The notes: generated from the letters alone by a model not told the origin. A stretch of 6,521 nucleotides of DNA from JBGTLA01 sp041744375 (GCA_041744375.1 JBGTLA010000030.1:1-6521), one strand, 5' to 3'. Positions 1-6,076 are shown, counted from the stretch's first letter. Program-made: numbers and translations.

Positions 1-986
1 ACCGAACGGGGCGGCGCCGGCACGTCGGCACGGACGCGGATCAGGTCCTCGAGTCGGTCCCGGGCGGTGGCGGCGGCGCGGGACAGTCGATCGATGTCGG
101 CTTCGAAGGGGTCGAGTGGCAGGCCACCTCCGGCGACGGCCCGACACGACTCGAGCACGGAGTGCAGCCTTTCCCCGTCGCCACCCAACAGGTGGGGCCG
201 GAGGTGGCTCGACACCGACACGAACAGCCCATTGGGTCGGGACTCGACAGCGGTCAGATCGTCGAAGCGGAACTCGATCTCGGTCGAACCAGAGAACACC
301 ATCCTGCGATCGGTGTAGTGGACTTCGCCCGTGTCGACTGCCGCCCACACTCGTCCGTGGCCGGGTCCCACCTCGAAGAGAGTGACCTCGGGCACGGTGG
401 CGAGCCCGGTTTCGGAGGAACCCATGCCGACTGGTATGTGGCGGGGACCTACCCCGCTGGCCCATGCCAGCGCTCGTTTGGCCGCCACCAAAGACTCTTC
501 GCTGTCGGCCAGGAATCGCCGTCTCTGCTCGATGCAGGCGTCGAGAGACTGCACCTCGGCCCGATACGCCCTCCACGCCGCCCCGCGCCAACGCCACGCT
601 CGCCACGCCGTCGGGTCCCAAAAGCGCCACCAGCGGGGTCCAGAGGCGGTGGACGCCTCATCGGCGTGGGCCCGGGCGTCTCGCGCGTCGCCGGGCGTGG
701 CCAGTTCCAGAGACTCGACGGCGTCTGCCAGTCGGCCGTCGACGGCGCTCGCCTCGGCCCAGAAGGCGTCGCCCTCGGGAATACGCAGCAACAGTTCCTC
801 ACCGTTGGCTTCCAGCACGAAGCGCTCGCCACGTTGGGTCAGCCGCACCTCGGACAACGCCCAGTCGCCGAGCAACGTCGATCCGGCCCGCAGTACCAGG
901 CGGTCCCCGGCGATGCGAATCTCGACGGCGGTCGTCGAATCGGGTAGACCTGCCAGTGCAGCGGATCCGTTGTACGCACCCATCAT
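1..986 (-). CDS. Hypothetical protein with Trp/Arg-rich centre and PH/GRAM-like segments (partial, C-terminus off window)
   Basis: Reading the minus strand from the ATG at 984-986 gives about 328 residues with no stop before the left edge, so the C-terminus is missing. The tandem Met-Met start follows a GGAGA (991-995) at good spacing. Residues about 20-80 read as short beta strands with alternating hydrophobics. Residues 119-138 hold seven Trp among many Arg (W119, 120, 123, 128, 131, 133, 138). A charged helix, possibly coiled coil, covers about 138-170. Residues about 205-262 contain TDRRMVFSGS (T225-R228) followed by EFRFDDLTAV; this resembles the TxRRxxFxG...F..L..V pattern I associate with bacterial PH/GRAM-like domains, but that is from memory. 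There is no signal peptide or clear membrane span. Function is unknown; a membrane-surface or scaffold role is only inferred. It is divergent from the CHRD/SLH gene. The reading frame is secure and the domain assignment tentative. Confidence 0.72.
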   Translation of the reverse strand, partial: MMGAYNGSAALAGLPDSTTAVEIRIAGDRLVLRAGSTLLGDWALSEVRLTQRGERFVLEANGEELLLRIPEGDAFWAEASAVDGRLADAVESLELATPGDARDARAHADEASTASGPRWWRFWDPTAWRAWRWRGAAWRAYRAEVQSLDACIEQRRRFLADSEESLVAAKRALAWASGVGPRHIPVGMGSSETGLATVPEVTLFEVGPGHGRVWAAVDTGEVHYTDRRMVFSGSTEIEFRFDDLTAVESRPNGLFVSVSSHLRPHLLGGDGERLHSVLESCRAVAGGGLPLDPFEADIDRLSRAAATARDRLEDLIRVRADVPAPPRS

Positions 987-990
987 CGGC

Positions 991-995
991 TCTCC
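991..995 (-). promoter_or_regulatory. Ribosome binding site for the PH-like gene
   Basis: The minus strand reads GGAGA followed by GCCG and then ATGATG. This supports the start at 986 rather than the overlapping ATG at 998-1000, whose frame stops within five codons. Confidence 0.6.
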
Positions 996-1135
996 ATCAT
1001 TAGCCCCCCGAACCTATCGGTCAGCGACCCGACGCCCTTGACGAACCTTTCCAGACCGCCGATGGGCGGGACGGCATCCAGGCGCGAACCGCAGGCGCCT
1101 CCGCTGCGTATTGCCCGATGTCGGCATGTCGAGAC

Positions 1136-1140
1136 GAAGG
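1136..1140 (+). promoter_or_regulatory. Ribosome binding site deciding the CHRD/SLH start
   Basis: GAAGG lies eight bases before the ATG at 1149. It favours that start over the in-frame upstream ATG at 1038, which would put 37 non-hydrophobic residues before the signal peptide. Confidence 0.5.
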
Positions 1141-1148
1141 GCGAGATC

Positions 1149-2630
1149 ATGCGACGTGCACTGTTCCTGGCGACCATCCTCACTTTTCTGGCGCTGGCGG
1201 CCGCCACCGCCGCCGCCCAGGGTCATGGGTCGGTCTTCGTGGCTCACCTCAGCGGGGACGCCGAGATCCCGGCCGTCTCCACGGACGGATCCGGGTTTGC
1301 GTCCCTGAGCCTCAGCGCCGACGGGGAGTCGATCGACTTTCGGCTCTACGCCTCAGATGTTCCCTCCACCACCATGGCTCACCTCCACCTGGGCGCAGTC
1401 GACCAGAATGGGCCGGTGGTGGCCTGGCTGTTCGGGCCGGCTGATCCGGCCGTCGACCCCGATGGCCTCCTGGCCGAGGGCACCCTCACCGCAGCCGACC
1501 TCGTCTCGGCCGGCGAGTTCGACGGTTCGATGGGCCATCTGCTGGAACTGATCCACGATGGTGACATCTACGTGAACCTCCACACCGACAACCACCCGGC
1601 GGGAGAGATCCGCGGCCAGCTCGGCCCGGCGGCCGTCAACTTCACCGCCCCGCTGTCGGGGGGAGCCGAGATCCCGCCGGTGGCGAGCACCGGGACCGGA
1701 GTGGCCTCGTTCAGCGTCGACGAAGCAGAGACCGCCGTCACCTTCACCGTCATCACCTATGGGCTCGAGGGCATCACCCAGGCCCACATCCACCTCGGTG
1801 ACACCGACGAGAACGGGCCGGTCGTGGCCTTCCTCTTCGGCCTTGAGCCGGCCGGCGTGACCGGCGACGGCATCCTGGCTCGGGGCAGCATCGGCGCCGC
1901 CGACATCATCGCCGTCCCGGGTTTCGACGGATCGATGGGCCAACTCCTCGACCATCTGCGGGCCGGCACCGCCTATGTCAACGTTCACACCGTCGCCTAC
2001 CCCCCGGGCGAGATTCGCGGGCAGGTGATGGGGCTGGCCATCGCCGCAGATGGGGCGGGCACGTTCACCGACGACGACGACAGTGTCCACGAGGCCAATA
2101 TCGAGACGATGGCGGCCGCCGGGATCACCCGAGGCTGCAACCCGCCCGTCAACGATCTGTTCTGTCCCCAAGACACTTTCACCCGCGGCCAGGGAGCGGC
2201 CTTCTTGTATCGGGCTTTCAACCTCACTCCGGCCCAGGCGGCCGGGTTCGTGGACATCGGCGACTCGGTCTTCGCAACCGAGATCGACTCGCTGGCTGCC
2301 CTGGGGATCACGCGGGGTTGCAACCCGCCTGCCAACGACCGGTTCTGTCCCGGGGACCCGATCACCCGGGCCCAGTGGGCGTCGCTGGTGGTCAGGGCGC
2401 TCGGCCTGAGCGAGGGCGCCGGTGACGACCTGTTCACCGACGACGACGACAGCGTCCACGAGTCCGATATCGATCGTTTTGCCACCGCCGGGATCACGCG
2501 CGGCTGCAACCCTCCGGTCAACGACCTGTTCTGCCCCGACGACATCGTGACCCGAGAGCAGGCGGCGTCTTTCACCGCCCGCATGCTGGGCTGGCGGGAA
2601 GTGACCCGAGACGCATCCCACGATCACTGA
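1149..2630 (+). CDS. Secreted protein with two CHRD domains and three SLH-like repeats
   Basis: The protein is 493 residues from the ATG at 1149, which has GAAGG (1136-1140) eight bases upstream and opens directly into a signal peptide (MRRALFLATILTFLALA...ATAAA, likely cut near residue 23). The frame is open 37 codons further upstream, but that stretch lacks secretion character. CHRD domain 1 (about 29-157) has AHLHLG, NGPVVAWLF and YVNLHT...GEIRGQ. CHRD domain 2 (about 163-295) repeats these as AHIHLG, NGPVVAFLF and YVNVHT...GEIRGQ. The paired histidines H78/H80/H145 and H213/H215/H280 recur in both and could bind metal (inference). Three SLH-like units follow at about 304-356, 367-419 and 428-480, each with GITRGCNPPxNDxFCP then TRxQ. 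Their cysteine pairs are C330/C339, C391/C400 and C453/C462. CHRD domains are known from chordin and many bacterial secreted proteins, with no settled bacterial function. SLH repeats usually anchor proteins to the wall. It is probably a surface protein transcribed alone. Confidence 0.93.
   Translation: MRRALFLATILTFLALAAATAAAQGHGSVFVAHLSGDAEIPAVSTDGSGFASLSLSADGESIDFRLYASDVPSTTMAHLHLGAVDQNGPVVAWLFGPADPAVDPDGLLAEGTLTAADLVSAGEFDGSMGHLLELIHDGDIYVNLHTDNHPAGEIRGQLGPAAVNFTAPLSGGAEIPPVASTGTGVASFSVDEAETAVTFTVITYGLEGITQAHIHLGDTDENGPVVAFLFGLEPAGVTGDGILARGSIGAADIIAVPGFDGSMGQLLDHLRAGTAYVNVHTVAYPPGEIRGQVMGLAIAADGAGTFTDDDDSVHEANIETMAAAGITRGCNPPVNDLFCPQDTFTRGQGAAFLYRAFNLTPAQAAGFVDIGDSVFATEIDSLAALGITRGCNPPANDRFCPGDPITRAQWASLVVRALGLSEGAGDDLFTDDDDSVHESDIDRFATAGITRGCNPPVNDLFCPDDIVTREQAASFTARMLGWREVTRDASHDH
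2063..2093 (+). repeat. Direct repeat copy A inside the CHRD/SLH gene
   Basis: This 31-base stretch encodes FTDDDDSVHE at the start of SLH-like unit 1. It matches 2432-2462 at 30 of 31 positions, the only difference being a silent T/C in a Ser codon. The copies are 369 bases (123 codons) apart, in frame. Confidence 0.85.
2432..2462 (+). repeat. Direct repeat copy B inside the CHRD/SLH gene
   Basis: This is the second copy of the 31-base repeat, at the start of SLH-like unit 3. The downstream GITRGCNPPVNDLFCP segment is also the same protein sequence in units 1 and 3, whereas unit 2 differs. That suggests units 1 and 3 derive from a recent duplication or are kept alike by gene conversion. Confidence 0.85.
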
Positions 2631-2637
2631 CGCCGGC

Positions 2638-2666
2638 TGACGGCCGAGCCGGGCCCACGGCCGTCA
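2638..2666. terminator. Hairpin in the convergent gap, probable terminator
   Basis: TGACGGCC (2638-2645) pairs perfectly with GGCCGTCA (2659-2666) across a 13-base loop, starting eight bases after the stop of the CHRD/SLH gene. There is no T-tract, as is common for GC-rich actinobacterial terminators. It lies 111 bases beyond the end of the opposing enoyl-CoA hydratase gene, so it could serve both directions. Confidence 0.5.
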
Positions 2667-2694
2667 CCGAGGCGGGAGACCCTGGGACAGTGTT

Positions 2695-2707
2695 GAACGA
2701 TCCGTTC
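2695..2707. repeat. Short interrupted palindrome GAACG-ATC-CGTTC
   Basis: There are perfect 5-bp arms around a 3-base centre in the convergent gap. With no promoter nearby, a weak hairpin downstream of the enoyl-CoA hydratase gene is likelier than an operator. Its significance is uncertain. Confidence 0.25.
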
Positions 2708-2776
2708 CAGCCATGGGACGCCAGTCCTCCTGCCAGGGACTTTGCCGAGTTGCAGGTCGGGCTTCGGCTTCCATTG

Positions 2777-3577
2777 TCATTCAACACCGGCCTGGCCCCG
2801 GTTGGCCCGAACGGCCTCGAGGTATCGGGCGGCGGCGGCGCGACTCTCGGGGTCGTTCAGGGCGGACACCATCACGTCTCCGTCCCGGCGCCCACCGGCG
2901 GTGGATGCGAGGTCCTCGGCGGCGGCGTTGACGTGTCCCTTGGTGGCCGTGAGCGTGAGAGTCGACTTGGCCGCCAGGTCGTCCGCCAGCTGCGATAAGG
3001 CATCTGTTAGGTCGGTTGCCGCCACCACCCGATTCAAGAACCCGGCCGCCGCCGCCTCGGCGGGACTGAACTGGCGACACGTCATCACCAGCTCCTTGGT
3101 GAGAGCGGGTCCTATCTCGCGCACGAGTCGGGGGATGCCACCCCACGCCAGCGGTATCCCGAGGTCGACCTCGGGAATCGAGAACACGGCGTCGTCGGCG
3201 GCGACCCGGAGGTCGCAGGCTGCCACCAATACCAGCCCGCCTCCGACACAGCGGCCGTGGACACCGGCGATGGTCACAGCCCGCATGTTCGTGATCGCCT
3301 CGGCCATGATCCGACCCAGGTCTGCCACCTCCCGCATGGGCAGGCCGTCATCGCCGCCGAAACCGTCGAGGTCGAACCCGGCGGAGAAGGCCCGCCCGGC
3401 CCCCGTCACGGTCACCACCTTCACGTCGCCTCGGGCGTCGAACCAGCGGGCCGCCTCCGCCAGGCCCCGGAGCACGGCCACGGACAGGGCGTTGAGCTTC
3501 TCGGGACGGTCGAGTTCGATGTGACCCACTGACCCTGCGGCGCTCAGGCGCAGACCTGTGAGCTGGGGTGGGTTCAG
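2777..3577 (-). CDS. Enoyl-CoA hydratase/isomerase (crotonase) family protein, probable CTG start
   Basis: This is a crotonase-fold protein of 266 residues from CTG 3577, a normal family length. Such enzymes usually hydrate 2-enoyl-CoA in beta-oxidation or act on related CoA thioesters. Visible features are the N-terminal VGHIELDRPEKLNALS, the first oxyanion-hole segment GRAFSAGFDLD (about 61-71), and the second, HGRCVGGG (about 107-114). Glutamates in IPEVDLG (E136) and LTKELVM (E162) align with the two catalytic glutamates of rat crotonase (E144, E164), so hydratase chemistry is plausible. Substrate cannot be told. The first ordinary start in frame is GTG 3527-3529, but it would cut off the first beta strand (LTGLRLSAAGS). 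No ATG, GTG or TTG exists in frame between there and the upstream stop near 3623. GGAGGAGGT at 3583-3591 is ideally placed for CTG 3575-3577. The gene lies 166 bp downstream of the LCP gene and converges with the CHRD/SLH gene. Family is certain; the start is less so. Confidence 0.93.
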   Translation of the reverse strand: MNPPQLTGLRLSAAGSVGHIELDRPEKLNALSVAVLRGLAEAARWFDARGDVKVVTVTGAGRAFSAGFDLDGFGGDDGLPMREVADLGRIMAEAITNMRAVTIAGVHGRCVGGGLVLVAACDLRVAADDAVFSIPEVDLGIPLAWGGIPRLVREIGPALTKELVMTCRQFSPAEAAAAGFLNRVVAATDLTDALSQLADDLAAKSTLTLTATKGHVNAAAEDLASTAGGRRDGDVMVSALNDPESRAAAARYLEAVRANRGQAGVE

Positions 3578-3582
3578 ACGAC

Positions 3583-3591
3583 ACCTCCTCC
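3583..3591 (-). promoter_or_regulatory. Strong Shine-Dalgarno before a CTG start
   Basis: The minus strand reads GGAGGAGGT, then GTCGT, then CTG (3577-3575). Spacing from the GGAGG core to the CTG is six bases. A GTG overlapping this motif (3584-3582) and another at 3605 lie in a different frame that does not encode the crotonase. Confidence 0.6.
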
Positions 3592-3699
3592 GGTGGCTCC
3601 GACACGCTAGTGGGTGAGACGGCTAATCGGTCCGATGACAGCCATCACCGGACGCGCAAACGGGTGAGCTATCGTGCTGCGATTTCTGTTCGCACCGCC

Positions 3700-3713
3700 C
3701 GTTCCCTGGAACG
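3700..3713. repeat. Inverted repeat CGTTCC-CT-GGAACG between LCP and hydratase genes
   Basis: Six-base arms surround a 2-bp centre, 31 bases downstream of the LCP stop and 123 bases upstream of the hydratase start. The symmetric form and tight spacer suit a dimeric regulator operator better than an RNA hairpin, since a 2-base loop cannot close without opening a pair. The rest of the 3578-3743 gap shows no convincing promoter by eye. Confidence 0.35.
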
Positions 3714-3743
3714 CACGAGCTCTATTTCGCGCGCCCTCTCACC

Positions 3744-5171
3744 TCAGCACGCCCCACCGACGGTGGGGACGGTGGTGGGGAGGGACTTGGGGTCGCCGAT
3801 CGTGGCTTGGACGGTGGCCCGGATGGCATCGACGTCGGGAATGGCGTGGCCGAAGGAGGTGCGGCCGACCCGGGTGGTGTGGTCGAACCCGACGACACGG
3901 ATCTCCTCGGAGGGAACCCGGGCCGCCAGACGGATCAAGTGGGGCACCAGGTCCACGGGCACATCCGTGCTGACGTGCTCTTCCACGACCTCGAGCAGCC
4001 CCGGGAGACGTGCCAGGAGCCGCACCGGGTCGAGGGTCGACACCATCGCCGCCAACACACATCGTTGTCGGCCCATCCGCACGTAATCGGTGGTGCCGTG
4101 ACGGGCCCGGGAGTAGGCGAGTGCCTGACCACCGTCCAGGGTCTGGGACCCGGCCGGGATTCGGATCATCTCATAGCCCCCGGTCTCCGTGTCGTACAAC
4201 GGCCCGTCCACCGGCACCGGCACGTCGAGCGTCACGCCTCCGAAAGCGTCGACCAGGTCACCGAAACCCGTCAGATCCACCAGCACGAAGTGGTCGATGG
4301 GAAGGCCGGTCAGGTGCTCGGCCACGTCGCGGACGGCCGCGGCGCCCGGGTCGCTGCCGTCGTATGCCTCCGCGTTGGCGCGGCCCCACCCGTACACCTC
4401 GTTCAGGATGCCGCCGAAGGGGGTGCCATCGGAGAAGGTGAATCCTCCGTAGTTGCGGGGGAGACCGAACAAGGCGGCTTCGCCGGAGGTGGTGTCGACC
4501 GAGGCCACCATGATGGTGTCGGTGCGCAGGCCCGTTCTGCCCGGTCCGGCGTCTCCTCCCAACAACAACACAGTGAGGCGCTGGTGGGGGAAAGGGGGGA
4601 GCGTGGTGGGCGTCGTCGGCGGGACGAAGGGAGGGGGCTCGGGGGGAAAGTGGAGGACGGGGGCCACAACGGTGGTGGTCGTAGACGTCGACGTGGTGGT
4701 GGACGACGACAGGGACGTCGTCGCAGTGACAGGCGGCATGGTGACAGGCGGCATGGTGACAGTCGGCACGGCCTCTGGTTCGGCGAACACCTCCAGCAGC
4801 GTGTGGCGGACCTCCACGCCCACCCAGGCGACGGCCACATGGGGGATGAGGACCAGGGCCGCCAACACGGTCGCCACGAAAACGCTCCGCCCTCCCTGCG
4901 CCCACCAGGCGTGCCCCGTAGAAGCCACCCGGACCGCGGCAACGACCAGGTTGGCCGCCAGGAGAAACAACAGCACCGCCGGGTCGGCCAGGCGGGCGGC
5001 CATCTCCACTGGTCCCAGTGCGGCCGCCACCACCACAGCCGCCGCCGCAGAGGTGACGCTGGTGGTGGCTAGGGTCCAGCCGAGCCGCCGGTGACGGGTG
5101 GAGATCTGGCCCCACCCGGGCACCATCAGCGACCGCAGTGCAGCCCGGATCGGGCTCTTCGGATCTCCCAC
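3744..5171 (-). CDS. LCP (LytR-CpsA-Psr) family cell-wall polymer transferase with three N-terminal membrane segments
   Basis: The protein has 475 residues from GTG 5169-5171; an in-frame TGA lies immediately upstream, so it cannot start earlier. No clear Shine-Dalgarno is seen, and Met16 is an alternative. RSLMVPGWGQ is followed by predicted membrane segments at about 30-51, 62-83 and 95-118, then a low-complexity Thr/Ser/Pro linker (about 135-195). The LCP domain (about 198-460) shows TVLLLGGDAG, RTDT (R216, D218), LPRN (R239), DLVDAFGGV and SQTLDGGQALAYSRARH (R355, R357). TDYVRMGRQR (D362, R365, R368, Q369) follows. These match the acidic and arginine positions that bind metal and the polyprenyl pyrophosphate in the family. 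LCP enzymes transfer lipid-linked glycopolymers such as teichoic acid or arabinogalactan onto peptidoglycan outside the membrane. One membrane segment is usual, so three is less common. No LytR_C domain is visible, and the chain ends in Cys. It follows the SLH protein gene by 49 bp, probably in one transcript. Confidence 0.93.
   Translation of the reverse strand: MGDPKSPIRAALRSLMVPGWGQISTRHRRLGWTLATTSVTSAAAAVVVAAALGPVEMAARLADPAVLLFLLAANLVVAAVRVASTGHAWWAQGGRSVFVATVLAALVLIPHVAVAWVGVEVRHTLLEVFAEPEAVPTVTMPPVTMPPVTATTSLSSSTTTSTSTTTTVVAPVLHFPPEPPPFVPPTTPTTLPPFPHQRLTVLLLGGDAGPGRTGLRTDTIMVASVDTTSGEAALFGLPRNYGGFTFSDGTPFGGILNEVYGWGRANAEAYDGSDPGAAAVRDVAEHLTGLPIDHFVLVDLTGFGDLVDAFGGVTLDVPVPVDGPLYDTETGGYEMIRIPAGSQTLDGGQALAYSRARHGTTDYVRMGRQRCVLAAMVSTLDPVRLLARLPGLLEVVEEHVSTDVPVDLVPHLIRLAARVPSEEIRVVGFDHTTRVGRTSFGHAIPDVDAIRATVQATIGDPKSLPTTVPTVGGAC
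4726..4770 (-). repeat. 15-bp tandem repeat in the LCP linker
   Basis: GTGACAGGCGGCATG (plus-strand reading) occurs exactly twice, at 4726-4740 and 4741-4755. A third diverged copy follows at 4756-4770. On the coding strand the units read MPPVT, MPPVT and a diverged VPTVT. Whole-codon length means copy-number change would lengthen or shorten the extracellular linker without frameshift. Confidence 0.8.
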
Positions 5172-5199
5172 TCACAGGAAACGAGATCCGAGAGGCCGA

Positions 5200-5219
5200 G
5201 GTTCCGACGGAGGGGAACC
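5200..5219 (-). terminator. Hairpin between the SLH gene and the LCP gene (terminator or attenuator)
   Basis: GGTTCC (5200-5205) and GGAACC (5214-5219) form a perfect 6-bp stem with an 8-base loop, starting one base after the stop codon of the SLH protein. No T-run follows. In a 49-bp same-strand gap it may lower read-through into the LCP gene rather than end transcription fully. Confidence 0.4.
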
Positions 5220-5220
5220 G

Positions 5221-6012
5221 TCAGGGGGTGTATTCGGTGACCGAGCCGACCGAGGACTGAACGGCAGTCAGTCCGGCCGATCCGTATTCGACCACTTCGC
5301 CCCCGAAGAGGGGCAGCACCGCCGAGCACAGCAGGACCTGAACCGGTTCGGCGTCGAGCATGAATCCCACCGAGATGCTCCCCGATGCGGGCCCGATGAA
5401 CCCCTGCAGGAGAGGGAACTCGGACCCGGGGATGAAGCCGGGGGGAGGCAATGGCCCTTCCTCGCCGAGGGGAACGGCCGGGCAGTCGTCGCCGACCTGA
5501 AGCCATCCGATGCTGAGAGCCAGCGGCTCGCCGGACTCGGGGGTCAGGTCCGACTCCTCCACGAGGTTCCAGGCCGAAGCCGACAGCGCCACGAACTCAC
5601 CGTCGGTCGGGTCGAGGGTGATGGCGGCCAGTGTCACCGATTCGCCACCGGCAACGGTGGTGGAGGAAGCGCCAAACTGAGAAGCCCGGTTGACGGCGTT
5701 GACGGCCCCGTTCGGCCCCGGCTCGGAGGGAGATGGTGGCTCGCCGGGCGACGATGCGGCAGGAAGCGACCGGGCGAAGCGGTGGAAGAACGCCGCCATC
5801 TGCTCACGGGTCACCGGGTCGTCGGGACAGAACCGGTTGTTCTCGGGCGGGTTGCATCCCCGGGTGACTCCGGTCTCGGCCAGCCAGGCGATGTCGGAGG
5901 CAAAGATCGAGCTGTCGTCGACATCATCGAAGCCGCCGGTGGATGAGAGTGCCATCACGGCGGCGATGAAGACAAGCCCGGTTGTGGCCAACAGGACGGA
6001 TGCGCGCTTCAT
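5221..6012 (-). CDS. Exported protein with one SLH-like repeat and an unrecognised C-terminal domain
   Basis: The protein has 263 residues from ATG 6010-6012, with AAAGGA nine or so bases upstream. The N-terminus (MKRASVLLATTGLVFIAAVMAL) is a signal peptide, possibly an uncleaved anchor. Residues about 28-82 form one SLH-like unit: FDDVDDSSIFASDIAWLAETGVTRG, then CNPPENNRFCP and TREQMAAFFHRFA. Its cysteines C53 and C62 have the same nine-residue spacing as in the CHRD/SLH protein. A Pro/Ser linker (83-100) leads to a 160-residue region rich in beta-type alternation with two further cysteines, C177 and C229. It includes VTLAAITLDPTDGEFVALSA and SISVGFMLDAEPVQVLLCSA. I do not recognise this region. 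It is probably a surface or wall-associated protein, and co-transcription with the LCP gene fits that. The gene is divergent from recC. Confidence 0.9.
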   Translation of the reverse strand: MKRASVLLATTGLVFIAAVMALSSTGGFDDVDDSSIFASDIAWLAETGVTRGCNPPENNRFCPDDPVTREQMAAFFHRFARSLPAASSPGEPPSPSEPGPNGAVNAVNRASQFGASSTTVAGGESVTLAAITLDPTDGEFVALSASAWNLVEESDLTPESGEPLALSIGWLQVGDDCPAVPLGEEGPLPPPGFIPGSEFPLLQGFIGPASGSISVGFMLDAEPVQVLLCSAVLPLFGGEVVEYGSAGLTAVQSSVGSVTEYTP

Positions 6013-6017
6013 GTCCG
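6013..6017 (-). other. Leader just before the SLH-protein start
   Basis: These bases directly precede the ATG. The AAAGGA motif used for start choice lies a little further upstream on the minus strand, giving normal spacing. Nothing else is notable here. Confidence 0.3.
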
Positions 6018-6076
6018 GGTTTCCTTTGCTGGATGATGGAGTGCCCAGACCACGCAGGGGTGTTCGGGCGGAAGGG

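Noticed and set aside
162..947. Open frame of 261 codons on the plus strand near the left edge
   Set aside because: It lies antisense to the Trp-rich protein, whose frame has a ribosome site and structured protein character. The plus-strand translation looks random.
998..1000. ATG upstream of the first minus-strand gene
   Set aside because: It is in another frame and meets a TGA within five codons, at 983-985.
1038..1043. TTGACG as a -35 box for the CHRD/SLH gene
   Set aside because: The hexamer is good, but the sequence 16-18 bases downstream (around GATGGG) is a poor -10, so no promoter is called.
1353..2627. Long open frame (424 codons) on the minus strand opposite the CHRD/SLH gene
   Set aside because: It mirrors the GC-rich codon pattern of the plus-strand gene, has no domain of its own and lacks a ribosome site. 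The plus strand has a signal peptide and clear domains.
2695..3713. GAAC/GTTC palindromes as LexA (SOS) boxes
   Set aside because: The actinobacterial SOS box is GAAC-N4-GTTC. The site at 2695 has a five-base centre and lies in a convergent gap, and the site at 3700 has the half-sites in the opposite order.
4670..4720. GT/AC-rich simple sequence as a CRISPR or regulatory repeat
   Set aside because: It is the coding DNA for the Thr/Ser-rich LCP linker and lacks spacer-repeat structure.
3807..5072. Long open frame (421 codons) on the plus strand opposite the LCP gene
   Set aside because: Its translation is His/Gly/Arg-rich low complexity with no fold signal, while the minus strand encodes all LCP motifs.
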